Origin: Ampullaceana balthica
Taxonomy: Eukaryota > Mollusca > Gastropoda > Lymnaeidae
Direction: 5' to 3'
Assembly (NCBI GenBank): GCA_944989445.1
Contig: CALYLW010000568.1
Coordinates: forward strand, 186,001 to 250,000
DNA: 64,000 nt
Of the stretch, positions 32,660 through 44,570 are shown one piece after another; the first letter of the stretch is position 1, and every line of letters begins with the position of its first letter. Made by a program: the position numbers and the translations under genes. The notes under the pieces are model-generated. The model was not told the DNA's origin. It made no database searches and saw nothing but the letters and a program-made list of their open reading frames with translations.

Positions 32660-34080
32660 TTTCATTTTGCCTCATCATTTTAAACAGAATGCTTAAGCTT
32701 TCAAATCTTTAAAGAATATCTTTCTTTCTTTTCTTTTTTTTTGTTGACAATGAGTCTTCACAATTAACACCAATCAGCATTTCAAATTATTTTTTTATTA
32801 AAGTAATAGCCTGCTGTATTGAAATATGAAATGTGTACATTTTATTTCTGAACAAAGTGTAAAGCAATAATTATGTCTATGAATTGTATAAACTGCATTT
32901 ACGCTATAGATGTTGTGACAATATTTATTCTGATGTTCATCAAATCTCATATTCGTTTGTAAAATTGTTTCCTTGACACTTAACATGTATTAGTATGAAT
33001 TCCTAAATAAGTGATAAGAACATGTGAGCCTAAGTCTTAATGTAGGCATTTTCCCCACTACCTAAATGAAATATAGTCATACTTAGAAATTAATTTAAGA
33101 GTAGATATATATAAAAATACTAATGTTAAATACAGAAGTAGCTATTAAAAAAGGGATATTTAAAAACTATATGTTTTATTTAAGTATACAACAAGATATT
33201 TCAAGGCATATACTTAAACTGTTTATTCTAGAACTAATTTAAACCAAGTCAAAGAAAGGTATATTCTTTCAATTGGAATGTTGTTAAGCTGAAATGTTGT
33301 TTTTTTTGGAGTAAGTTATGTCCCCTTGCAAGTGGTTTAACATATTTTCTAATGTCCATTCTTTTGCTCACCTAGACACTTTGTAGGGTATGTAAATACA
33401 ATAATCTTATTAGCTTTATTTATAACTTTTACAAACCGTTATGAGATTAACAACTAATATTCTGATAGCTTTGAAACATTGTAAGAATATATTTTCTATA
33501 CAATAGTTGACTCTTTAGTCCTATCTACAAGAATTTTCCTTTTGTTATCAGATTATTTATAGTTTATAGTAGTTCAGAATGATGTTTATTTGTATATTCA
33601 TAACATTAAGGTTAATGATTTTTTTAAAATGAAATTTTATCCGCAATAATTTCCAGTGCTGAGACAATGGCACAATCTCACAGGATATTTTTTAAAGTAA
33701 TTTTTGTCAAAGGTGTTTGTGCCCCATCCACCCTCAAGTGCCATACTATTTCACATTCAAAGTGTTCATATACTTTAAGACCTCAAGGGGAGAAACGGCT
33801 ATGTGACATTTTTTAAATTTACTTGTTAACGCCTCTATCTGATGCAGGGTCAAAAAAAGAATTTTCCAAATGAGTTTTATGATAACGTCTCTGACCCTAT
33901 GAAAAACTGAATGATAAATCTGTATAGTTTTGAACTTTAAAACTTGGATGTCTCAAAACTTCACAAATGTCACATATCCTTTTCTTCCCCTGAGGCCTTC
34001 ATATTGTTATACCCTCTGCTTAAAATTTGGTTGTGCCTTTGTGGTGATATTTATTCAACACTGCAATCAGTTTGTGATGT
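32660..34080. other. Intergenic, no feature seen
   Basis: AT-rich sequence with no supported gene, repeat family or RNA. Confidence 0.5.
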
Positions 34081-34088
34081 GTTTACAC

Positions 34089-34902
34089 TAGGGCTGTTAT
34101 CGATTAATTTAAATTTAATTGTTAACTTTTGAAAAATTATCGATTAATTAATCGATAATTTTGATTAAAACCAAACATAGAAATTTATGACGTCATTAAA
34201 CTGAAAATTTCTCACGGACATTGAAAATTAAGAATATTTTGAACTAAATTTCATGACAATGTGTTGATACTTGATTTGTGCTGAAGGTGGTACGTCAGCG
34301 ATGTATTTGATCCTTTAAAAGAGAATTGTTTATGGCAGTGAACACAGTAAACGTTTTCACCATCTTTGACTTTGCCATCCGCAGTTAGCTTAAAAACAAC
34401 ATATTTGCTCAAATTTCTAGTTATATGTTTAAATTTAACTGCGCTGATGCTGTCAGCAGGGCCGTCTTAACGCATAGGCCCGTTGGGCATTTGCCCGGGG
34501 GCCCACGAGCATATGGGCCCCATGGGAATATGTTTATTTATATATATTATGTATATTCATTTTTTATTAGCGGGGAAGGGCCCAACACTATTTCTTTGCC
34601 CGGGGGCCCAAAATGGTGTAAATACGGCTCTGGCTATCAGCCAGTTTTTATAGTTGACGTCTGCCGGTCAACATAAATTAATAAAATTAATTTTAATATT
34701 ACGCGGGAGATGTTTGTACGTAAAAAAATATATATAAATTATTATTCATTATTAATAATTTATTATTTATTACTAAAATTTTAAAAAAATATTATAAATA
34801 TTTTCTTAAATGTTAATCGAATTTTTATTGATTAAAATAATTTTAATCGATAAAAATTTTAACGATTAAGCGAGAAATTAATCGATAATTTCCGCAGCCC
34901 TA
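34089..34902. mobile_element. TAGGGCTG-ended MITE with perfect 8-bp TSD, host of a nested MITE
   Basis: Ends TAGGGCTGTTATCGATTAAT and (inverted) TAGGGCTGCGGAAATTATCG, flanked by GTTTACAC at 34081-34088 and 34903-34910. The interior is very AT-rich with repeated ATCGATTAA. The MITE 34457-34632 has inserted inside it. Relative at 59133-59588. Confidence 0.9.
34457..34632. mobile_element. hAT MITE nested in the TAGGGCTG element
   Basis: Near copy of 20461-20639 with ends CAGGGCCGTCTTAACGCATA and (inverted) CAGAGCCGTATTTACACC. Target duplications GCTGTCAG (34449-34456) and GCTATCAG (34633-34640) match at 7 of 8. Confidence 0.9.
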
Positions 34903-35646
34903 GTTTACACCATTGTTCAGGACATGACAGCTGCTGCCACCAGCAAGCATGACTTCCAACTCCCCTTCAGGAGTTGAGTTATTTGCAACATTTCCGCTGT
35001 GACGTGCATCACCTTTATGTATATATCATTTATTTTTTGGTGGACAGATTTTAAAATTGCACCAGGGACTGACATCAGATTTATGAATTATATTTTGGGA
35101 TATTTTTTATAATAATTTATAGCATCACAAATTCAGATGAGAGTCTACCAAAGACCATCTTGGAGATGCCGACCTGTACAATTTCAAATTTTCAAAATGT
35201 ACATCATTACTGACAATTTTGGTTTTACATTTTTTCTTTAGTAAGGACGTTATTCAGGCTACTATTTCTTTACTGAAAGCTCTTGTTTAAAGATAATCAA
35301 TGAAATATTTGAAGATCATTATAGTTTTGTTTCTTGCCGGATCAGATTTTTAAAAAAATGGTTTAGTTTAACATGAAGATTGTTTTTATATTGTGCCTTG
35401 TGAGTTAATTTTTAAGAATAATTTTTAAGTCAGTTTAGTTTTTATTATTTAAATCCATGTAAACTTGTCAACTTGAATTTGTTTTTAATTATTTTTAAAG
35501 ATAAGTTATTTCACAAATATTCCTCCTTTTTTATATTACTGTTTTATATAAACCTTTATTTTTGTAAATGCATGTTTTATATTTTGTCCTCATGATAATA
35601 TAAAGAAATACAAATATCTCATGCTATGATGCTATTCATCTATAGT

Positions 35647-38600
35647 AATTGTTAATAAGTTATCTGGCAGTGGCGTAGTGTGGGTAATTGTTAATAAGTT
35701 ATCTGGCAGTGGCGTAGTGTGGGTAATTGTTAATAAGTTATCTTACAGTGGCATAGTGTGGGTAATTGTTAATAAGTTATCTGGCAGTGGCGTAGTGTGG
35801 GTAATTGTTAATAAGTTATCTTACAGTGGCATAGTGTGGGTAATTGTTAATAAGTTATCTGGCAGTGGCGTAGTGTGGGTAATTGTTAATAAGTTATCTT
35901 ACAGTGGCGTAGTGTGGGTAATTGTTAATAAGTTATCTTACAGTGGCATAGTGTGGGTAATTGTTAATAAGTTATCTTACAGTGGCATAGTGTGGGTAAT
36001 TGTTAATAAGTTATCTGGCAGTGGCGTAGTGTGGGTAATTGTTAATAAGTTATCTGGCAGTGGCGTAGTGTGGGTAATTGTTAATAAGTTATCTGGCAGT
36101 GGCATAGTGTGGGTAATTGTTAATAAGTTATCTTACAGTGGCATAGTGTGGGTAATTGTTAATAAGTTATCTGGCAGTGGCATAGTGTGGGTAATTGTTA
36201 ATAAGTTATCTGGCAGTGGCATAGTGTGGGTAATTGTTAATAAGTTATCTGGCAGTGGCATAGTGTGGGTAATTGTTAATAAGTTATCTTACAGTGGCGT
36301 AGTGTGGGTAATTGTTAATAAGTTATCTGGCAGTGGCATAGTGTGGGTAATTGTTAATAAGTTATCTTACAGTGGCGTAGTGTGGGTAATTGTTAATAAG
36401 TTATCTTACAGTGGCATAGTGTGGGTAATTGTTAATAAGTTATCTTACAGTGGCATAGTGTGGGTAATTGTTAATAAGTTATCTGGCAGTGGCATAGTGT
36501 GGGTAATTGTTAATAAGTTATCTGGCAGTGGCATAGTGTGGGTAATTGTTAATAAGTTATCTGGCAGTGGCGTAGTGTGGGTAATTGTTAATAAGTTATC
36601 TGGCAGTGGCGTAGTGTGGGTAATTGTTAATAAGTTATCTGGCAGTGGCGTAGTGTGGGTAATTGTTAATAAGTTATCTTACAGTGGCATAGTGTGGGTA
36701 ATTGTTAATAAGTTATCTGGCAGTGGCGTAGTGTGGGTAATTGTTAATAAGTTATCTTACAGTGGCATAGTGTGGGTAATTGTTAATAAGTTATCTTACA
36801 GTGGCGTAGTGTGGGTAATTGTTAATAAGTTATCTGGCAGTGGCGTAGTGTGGGTAATTGTTAATAAGTTATCTGGCAGTGGCATAGTGTGGGTAATTGT
36901 TAATAAGTTATCTGGCAGTGGCGTAGTGTGGGTAATTGTTAATAAGTTATCTTACAGTGGCATAGTGTGGGTAATTGTTAATAAGTTATCTTACAGTGGC
37001 ATAGTGTGGGTAATTGTTAATAAGTTATCTTACAGTGGCATAGTGTGGGTAATTGTTAATAAGTTATCTTACAGTGGCATAGTGTGGGTAATTGTTAATA
37101 AGTTATCTTACAGTGGCATAGTGTGGGTAATTGTTAATAAGTTATCCGGCAGTGGCGTAGTGTGGGTAATTGTTAATAAGTTATCTGGCAGTGGCATAGT
37201 GTGGGTAATTGTTAATAAGTTATCTGGCAGTGGCATAGTGTGGGTAATTGTTAATAAGTTATCTGGCAGTGGCATAGTGTGGGTAATTGTTAATAAGTTA
37301 TCTGGCAGTGGCATAGTGTGGGTAATTGTTAATAAGTTATCTTACAGTGGCGTAGTGTGGGTAATTGTTAATAAGTTATCTTACAGTGGCATAGTGTGGG
37401 TAATTGTTAATAAGTTATCTGGCAGTGGCATAGTGTGGGTAATTGTTAATAAGTTATCTGGCAGTGGCATAGTGTGGGTAATTGTTAATAAGTTATCTGG
37501 CAGTGGCATAGTGTGGGTAATTGTTAATAAGTTATCTGGCAGTGGCGTAGTGTGGGTAATTGTTAATAAGTTATCTGGCAGTGGCGTAGTGTGGGTAATT
37601 GTTAATAAGTTATCTGGCAGTGGCGTAGTGTGGGTAATTGTTAATAAGTTATCTGGCAGTGGCGTAGTGTGGGTAATTGTTAATAAGTTATCTTACAGTG
37701 GCATAGTGTGGGTAATTGTTAATAAGTTATCTTACAGTGGCGTAGTGTGGGTAATTGTTAATAAGTTATCTGGCAGTGGCATAGTGTGGGTAATTGTTAA
37801 TAAGTTATCTTACAGTGGCGTAGTGTGGGTAATTGTTAATAAGTTATCTTACAGTGGCATAGTGTGGGTAATTGTTAATAAGTTATCTTACAGTGGCATA
37901 GTGTGGGTAATTGTTAATAAGTTATCTGGCAGTGGCATAGTGTGGGTAATTGTTAATAAGTTATCTGGCAGTGGCATAGTGTGGGTAATTGTTAATAAGT
38001 TATCTGGCAGTGGCATAGTGTGGGTAATTGTTAATAAGTTATCTGGCAGTGGCGTAGTGTGGGTAATTGTTAATAAGTTATCTGGCAGTGGCGTAGTGTG
38101 GGTAATTGTTAATAAGTTATCTGGCAGTGGCGTAGTGTGGGTAATTGTTAATAAGTTATCTTACAGTGGCATAGTGTGGGTAATTGTTAATAAGTTATCT
38201 GGCAGTGGCGTAGTGTGGGTAATTGTTAATAAGTTATCTTACAGTGGCATAGTGTGGGTAATTGTTAATAAGTTATCTTACAGTGGCGTAGTGTGGGTAA
38301 TTGTTAATAAGTTATCTGGCAGTGGCGTAGTGTGGGTAATTGTTAATAAGTTATCTGGCAGTGGCATAGTGTGGGTAATTGTTAATAAGTTATCTGGCAG
38401 TGGCGTAGTGTGGGTAATTGTTAATAAGTTATCTGGCAGTGGCATAGTGTGGGTAATTGTTAATAAGTTATCTGGCAGTGGCGTAGTGTGGGTAATTGTT
38501 AATAAGTTATCTGGCAGTGGCATAGTGTGGGTAATTGTTAATAAGTTATCTTACAGTGGCATAGTGTGGGTAATTGTTAATAAGTTATCTGGCAGTGGCA

Positions 38601-39382
38601 TAGTGTGGGTAATTGTTAATAAGTTATCTTGCAGTGGCATAGTGTGGGTAATTGTTAATAAGTTATCTTACAGTGGCATAGTGTGGGTAATTGTTAATAA
38701 GTTATCTGGCAGTGGCATAGTGTGGGTAATTGTTAATAAGTTATCTGGCAGTGGCATAGTGTGGGTAATTGTTAATAAGTTATCTGGCAGTGGCATAGTG
38801 TGGGTAATTGTTAATAAGTTATCTGGCAGTGGCATAGTGTGGGTAATTGTTAATAAGTTATCTGGCAGTGGCATAGTGTGGGTAATTGTTAATAAGTTAT
38901 CTTACAGTGGCATAGTGTGGGTAATTGTTAATAAGTTATCTGGCAGTGGCATAGTGTGGGTAATTGTTAATAAGTTATCTGGCAGTGGCGTAGTGTGGGT
39001 AATTGTTAATAAGTTATCTGGCAGTGGCATAGTGTGGGTAATTGTTAATAAGTTATCTTACAGTGGCATAGTGTGGGTAATTGTTAATAAGTTATCTGGC
39101 AGTGGCATAGTGTGGGTAATTGTTAATAAGTTATCTGGCAGTGGCGTAGTGTGGGTAATTGTTAATAAGTTATCTGGCAGTGGCATAGTGTGGGTAATTG
39201 TTAATAAGTTATCTGGCAGTGGCGTAGTGTGGGTAATTGTTAATAAGTTATCTTACAGTGGCATAGTGTGGGTAATTGTTAATAAGTTATCTGGCAGTGG
39301 CGTAGTGTGGGTAATTGTTAATAAGTTATCTGGCAGTGGCGTAGTGTGGGTAATTGTTAATAAGTTATCTGGCAGTGGCGTC
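35647..39382. repeat. 39-bp satellite-like array, about 96 copies
   Basis: Unit TAATTGTTAATAAGTTATCT, then GG, then CAGTGGCGTAGTGTGGG. Units are almost identical except at two sites: TCTGGCAG versus TCTTACAG, and GGCGTAG versus GGCATAG, with one GC variant near 38630. All four combinations occur. The array runs straight into the end of a hAT-like element at 39373. Because 39 is a multiple of three and one frame lacks stops, the array shows a 1,265-codon open frame; nothing supports translation. Confidence 0.97.
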
Positions 39383-40684
39383 GTGTGGGGTTCTGACGCC
39401 CGGGGCATATGCCAAGTTTTCCACCCATCCCCTATAAAATATGATGCTATTATAAAGAAAAGAGAATTTTATTGAAAAGTAATAAGAAGTAGTAACAATA
39501 TAAAGTGTTATGTTAGAAATGAAAATTGAAGTGCTTCCCTTTCTTGAACTGGTATGTAAATTCTCAGCTATTTAACATGGCAAAATCTTTGTTGACACTA
39601 ACTATCAATGTCAGTGGTATCAGTCATCCTCACCAACAAAAATAGCCACATAGTCAAACTCAGTGTGCTCATTGCTGATTGTAATTTATTATTTATTACA
39701 TTAAGATTAGAGACTTCTCTCACAGCAGCAATTACTTAACTTAGTAATACTAATAATTTGATAATTTATATAGCGCTGTACGCTGGGCTCACAGCGCTTC
39801 ACATAAAAATAGTGATACACATCACTATTTAATAGTATATTAATAAAATGGGAAACTAATTAGAGTATGTCTTTCCATCCAGAAAGTGTTAACAAAGAAA
39901 AAAAAAGAAAAATATTTAATGGAAAATAACTTATCCAAACTAAGGATGCAAAATACTTTGAGTAATAATAAATGAGAAATTATCATGGGTCAATGAAGTT
40001 CCGGTAATTAAAAAATCAAACAAAACTTTAGGCTTTAAAAAGAGAAACTTTTACAGATGTAATGTAATGAGAATATAAAACTGAAATGCTACCTCACTTT
40101 GGTGAGACCTGTACTAGAACATGCATCTTCTGTATGGGACCCATCCATCAAAGAAAACATTGAGAAACTATAAAAAAAAATTTAAAAAGAGCTGATTTAA
40201 TAGTTTGTTCATACGTTTGATACTTTTTCAACCTCTCTGCAAAAGAACATTTTAGTATCTACGTTCAGGACTTTCACCTGTATCGTTCAAGTCCATGTCT
40301 CTTGTTGAAATTGTATTGGTCGTTTTGGAATTTGATCGGTTACTACAGGGTTACTACAGGGGCGGCTGACAAGCTTAAAATCAGTTACACATAGCACCAT
40401 GTCAGTGTCACCTTGACATACTACTTCAGCTTCTTGATTTCTGAGTTCAGTAGCATACATTACAGAAGAATTTATATCCAATGTTAAGTTTGAGAAGTGA
40501 GAGGTGGGAACTTTCACATAACAGAGGATCTGTCTTTATTCCATGGTTTTTGTTTTATCTAGAAAACGAACTCCACTTTATTAAAACCTTTTCATTTTTA
40601 GAAGCAAAATTGAGGATGAATTTTCTGCCACTAGCAAAGTGGCACCCCGGGCAATTTCCCCACTCCTACGCCTCTATGGCGCTG
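39373..40684. mobile_element. hAT-like non-autonomous element at the end of the 39-bp array
   Basis: Left end CAGTGGCGTCGTGTGGGG with inner GACGCCCGGGGCATAT; right end, inverted, CAGCGCCATAGAGGCGTAGG with inner TGCCCGGGGTGCCAC. Flanking 8-mers TTATCTGG (39365-39372) and GTATCTGG (40685-40692) match at 7 of 8. The interior contains a LINE 3' end (39745-39810) and no transposase. The two ends are similar but not a clean inverted repeat, so the boundary call is moderate. Confidence 0.6.
39745..39810 (-). mobile_element. LINE 3' end fragment
   Basis: ATAATTTATATAGCGCTGTA, then GCTGGGCTCACAGCGCTTCA: the same 3' end as at about 7430-7506 (inverted) and 256-350. Confidence 0.5.
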
Positions 40685-41037
40685 GTATCTGGTTATCAAT
40701 CATTCTCATTGCTATCTAGGCATTTCTAGGGCCTGGGGGCTGACTCACATACAAAAGAGGACCTAAGGGCAAATAAGACGGTAGCCTAAAGGGAAGTGAG
40801 GCAGGGAGCCAATGCACATGAAGTAAGCATGGATAGAACCAGATTCAAGGCAAAGGATCTGTGCATAATTCAAAATTTTAAATTTATTGTTATTTTGGTG
40901 GGGGGTTGGGGTGGGATGGTCGGGGTCGAAATAGCATTTCGGTGATGACCATATGATATATAAGACTGACCCTCTTTTAGACTGCAAACACAAGTAACTG
41001 ATTGGGGAGGTGAGCAGACAGGCGTAAGGGGAAGTTT

Positions 41038-41531
41038 AAATCCCTTATACTTATATTAACTTCACCGCCGTCTCATGGGCGGGCGGAAAAACAAAAGTAA
41101 AAAATGACCCACTTCCCGTGAAGCCATCGAGCTGTAATTTGGCACACGGACCCCTGTCACCTAACAATGCATCGTATCAAAATTTCAGATCGATCGAACG
41201 TACCGTAATTAAATTAAAGCATTTTTAGTTTATCTATATAAAACTATATGTAGAATTCGCTATTGTTTACATTTTACGGGTCACTTGACTTCACACGTGC
41301 CATCGGTGTACACATCTCGTGTTTTAACCAGGTGTACTGGCGTGCTTTTGTTTACATTTTAGGTGTCACGCTGAGCTCGGTCCAGCGATCGGTGACTAGA
41401 CCTTTGCCCTCTCCCCCCGCCCCCCGGGGTTATAAAGCAAAGGGAAGTTAAGACAGATTCAGTCTGTAAATGTTTGACGCGTTTTAACATAATCAATTCT
41501 TTTAGTTATGTCTCATATATAAGGGATTTAT
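41038..41531. repeat. TAAATCCCTTATA-ended element, fifth copy
   Basis: Left end TTAAATCCCTTATACTTATA and right end CATATATAAGGGATTTATAG. Internal order: CTTCACCGCCGTCTC, ACCCACTTCCCGTGAAGCCA, CAGATCGATCGAACGTACCG, ACGCTGAGCTCGGTCCAGCG, GGTTATAAAGCAAAGGGAAG, as in the 18.8-kb and 19.4-kb copies but reversed. Here the GA microsatellite is reduced to almost nothing. Confidence 0.75.
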
Positions 41532-41961
41532 AGTCAAAAACTTTGTTTTTACGGGTTTGTTTTATTTTACTTCTATTTAACCGGGAGGGGGGGGCGGGGT
41601 TAGACACCGTTTTGTGATGACAGCCATTGACAGCAGTAATCAATAGAATGAATAAATCAGTGTAGACTAATGTGATCAGAATCAGTGTATATTAAGTGAA
41701 GCAGCTATTTTGGTTTTGAGTTATCTCGCTATAAAATAAATTGAGTCAAAGGGAAGGCATTGGAGACTTTGCGAGCGAGGTAAGGAGCAGTTGTGTACCT
41801 TACTAAATATGTGACATTCGCGTCATTTCAAACTCTTATTGAGGCTCATGATTTTCCTGGCTTTCCTCATCAAGCGGATATCGCGATATAGATTTAATAG
41901 AATAAATATAAATATTTACATACTAGGTTGCGCCGTGGTGCCTACGGCGCCCACTATTTTT

Positions 41962-42180
41962 AGGGCGCCTACGGAGTTCACTTTTTTCAAAAGCCCAACT
42001 AACTTAACCTTGTTTGATAAATACTTAATATTAAACTTACTGAAATGTACAAAAAGTATCTTAGAACAGGGATTGTAGGGCGCCTTCGGCACTCACTTTT
42101 TTTGGGTCAAAAGCCCAAGTAACTTATCCTTGTTTGATAAATACGAAATATTTAACTTGCTGAAATGTACAAACAGTTTT
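41962..42180. repeat. Diverged 115-bp tandem duplication
   Basis: AGGGCGCCT(A/T)CGG then CAAAAGCCCAA and CTTGTTTGATAAATAC occurs at 41962 and again at 42077. Confidence 0.7.
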
Positions 42181-42419
42181 TTTTATAATTATAAATCCTC
42201 AAATCCTATTTTTACATCGTCCCCTTTTCAAAGATTAAAATATAAGCTAAAACAATGACGTCATTTAATTAATTTTTTTTAAAGCGCGTCTTTAATTTAT
42301 AATTATTTTGCACATCTTTTTGCGCGCCTTCCGATGCACCCCTTGTATTAAAAATATAAGCTCAAAAAATGATGTCGTAGCGTTACACATCCAACCAACC
42401 TGTGACTTGGGCTGTTATA

Positions 42420-43560
42420 TTATTTATTTGCGAGAAATAAACCATCCAAATCCCCGACAGACGCCGGACACTCGGTCAAAAGATTCTTAACTGTCACCTC
42501 AGTGTCACCACATCGACAGCCGACATCCCGTCCCGTGTAACTCTGTGTGGGACAGTAGGTCATGTGCTGGATTTACCTATTTGCTAAACAAGCTATAGCT
42601 AAGGGCTCTCGTCTTCTTGCCCCGCCCCCCCCCGGAATTTTTAAAATCATATTTGGCACCGAAATAGAATTTCTGGACTTAAAAAGGGCCCCGACATTTC
42701 AAATAGCTTAGGGCCCCATGAAGTCTAAATCCGGCTCTTGACAGTACTCAGTTCTCATCTGGGTGATGAGTGTTACGAGGTAGTTTCCAACACTGGTCGG
42801 TTTTTGCTCGGCCGCGGCATAAACTGGTAAACCCTTCTGGGCGTGTCTCCAGATGCTCATAGCCCTGGAGCCACTTCTCTCGGAAGTGGTCTTTAAGCCT
42901 CTATCTGACTCCCAGCACGGGTCATCGGCCAATCGGGTGGGTGGGGGGGGGGTTGAGCAGCGCCTTCTCCCTTCAATAACGTGCCCAGTGATAAACTGTA
43001 GGACTGCTTTGCTACCACGTGCTATTTTCTCAAAATGAACCCTGACCATCTTTGCCTCCAGAGAGGATCGCCTCAGGGCTAGGCGTCGGCGCACTTCTTT
43101 CAGACCCCGTAGATTCCCCCCAGCGCAGCGTCGTCAATGACTCCTCTCACGCTACTGAGATAGAGAACTCTCCGAAGTCTTCCGTCGGCGCCCCAATTCG
43201 TGCTGGCCAGTTTCTTTACCAGGCCTTGGCGCTCAATTCACGCACATGGTTGTGTAGCTGAACCTTCTGGTCCAACTTTACTCCCAAGTAGGTTCAGCCT
43301 CTTCCCCTAGATAGTAAACACTATCTCATGTTTTTGAGCATTCCTCCCATTCGTGAAAATCGAATGGACTGTTGTTTGTTTTGTGTGTGTGCTTTAACCA
43401 CTAGGTGCCATCCCTTGGCGTATTCTTTAATACGAATCAGATCACTTTGCAGCCGGTTCTGCAATGTAAGAGTGACTTTCCCCTGAACATCAGCTAACCA
43501 TGCAGGTCGTCTGCTTACATTTCATTCTGACGTTGTGTTACCTTACTAAATGCTACTACC
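42420..43560 (-). pseudogene. Non-LTR retrotransposon reverse transcriptase remnant, split by a MITE
   Basis: Minus strand, from right to left: an ADDL box with its tyrosine codon lost (about 43510), LQSDLIRIKEYAKGWHLVV, LGSKVGPEGSATQP in one frame against LHNHVRELSAK in another, and NWGADGRLLR. Then an open stretch (42741-43094) ends VGNYLVTLITQMRTEYC. After the MITE at 42560-42740, the frame resumes TYCPTQSYTGRDVGCRCGD, TEVTVKNLLTECPASVGDL. The CRCG...LLTECP zinc-knuckle-like motif is typical of LINE ORF2 C-termini. Several frameshifts upstream make it inactive. Confidence 0.75.
42560..42740. mobile_element. hAT MITE inserted into the LINE ORF
   Basis: The interior GATTTACCTATTTGCTAAAC, AAGCTATAGCTAAGGG and AAATAGCTTAGGGCCCCATG matches the copy at 45253-45421. 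Flanks ACAGTAGG (42552-42559) and ACAGTACT (42741-42748) match at 6 of 8. In the interrupted ORF these flanks both encode the same Tyr-Cys pair, as expected for a duplicated target. Confidence 0.8.
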
Positions 43561-44046
43561 TCATGATTTTTAACTCGCGAAATCGACCACATATCCTCAA
43601 GCACATCGATTCATATTATAACGATATGTAAAACACAAACACGCACACATACAAAATCCATCATAAATGAACCCCTGTCCCCAGCCCATTAGATGCACAA
43701 TTGCGAATGACTGAGTCTGACTGCCTAGGGCGCCCTAAGGGCAACATTATGTTTTAATCAAGTACTGCATCCCTCTCCCACCTTTCCTCCAATATCTTCC
43801 GATTCGACTTCTTATGAGTCTAAAATTGTTAAAATCGTTAAATTTATGAGTGTAAATCTCCACAAGACAGAGATCATGACTTGACTGCCTCAAAAATGTT
43901 GAGTCGATGACCTGTTCCAGCGCCTGAGTCCAAAGTCGTTTGTCCGATGTGAGTGTTTAAGATGATCATTGAAGAAAACAAACAATAATCCTTTATTAGT
44001 GCATTCGTCTCCATACAGCAAAAAATGTAGAAGTCTTGCCGGTCTA

Positions 44047-44570
44047 TCCCCACGGTATAGTTTGAGGAGCCCTGGGCCATGTGACGAAGTGAAGAGTCAC
44101 TGGGAGGATCTATGACTGTACAATTTGAGGAGCCCTCGGCCGTGTGACGAAGTGAAGAGTCACTGGTAGGATCTATGACTGTACAGTTTGAGGAGCCCTG
44201 GGCCGTGTGATGGCGTGAAGAGTCACTGGGAGGATCTATGACTGTTCAATTTGAGGAGCCCTGGGCCATGTGACGAAGTGAAGAGTCGCTGGGAGGATCT
44301 ATGACTGTACAGTTTGAGGAGCGCTGGGCCGTGTGATGACGTGAAGAGTCACTGGGAGGATCTATGACTGTACAGTTTGAGGAGCCCTGGGCCGTGTGAT
44401 GACGTGAAGAGTCACTGGGAGGATCTATGACTGTACACTTTGAGGAACCCTGGGCCATGTGACGAAGTGAAGAGTCACTGGGGGGATATATGACTGTACA
44501 ATTTGAGGAGCCCTGGGCCATGTGATGACGTGAAGAGTCACTGGGGGGATCTACGACGGTACGGCGTACT
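44047..44570. repeat. 63-bp minisatellite, about 8 copies
   Basis: Unit GGATCTATGACTGTACAATT, TGAGGAGCCCTGGGCCATGT, GACGAAGTGAAGAGTCACTG, GGA. Variants alternate between CATGTGACGAAG and CGTGTGATGACG. A minus-strand open frame over it is a result of the unit length. Confidence 0.93.

Noticed and set aside
32126..32683. 185-codon open frame (CSMTWPDKLTLPVD repeats)
   Set aside because: 42-bp minisatellite downstream of the gene; no splice or start evidence, and almost no variation tied to codon position.
35678..39475. 1,265-codon open frame (VWVIVNKLSGSG repeats)
   Set aside because: It is the 39-bp array read in its one stop-free frame. The unit is host flank plus transposon terminus, there is no start context and no non-repeat coding part, and it runs out into transposon sequence.
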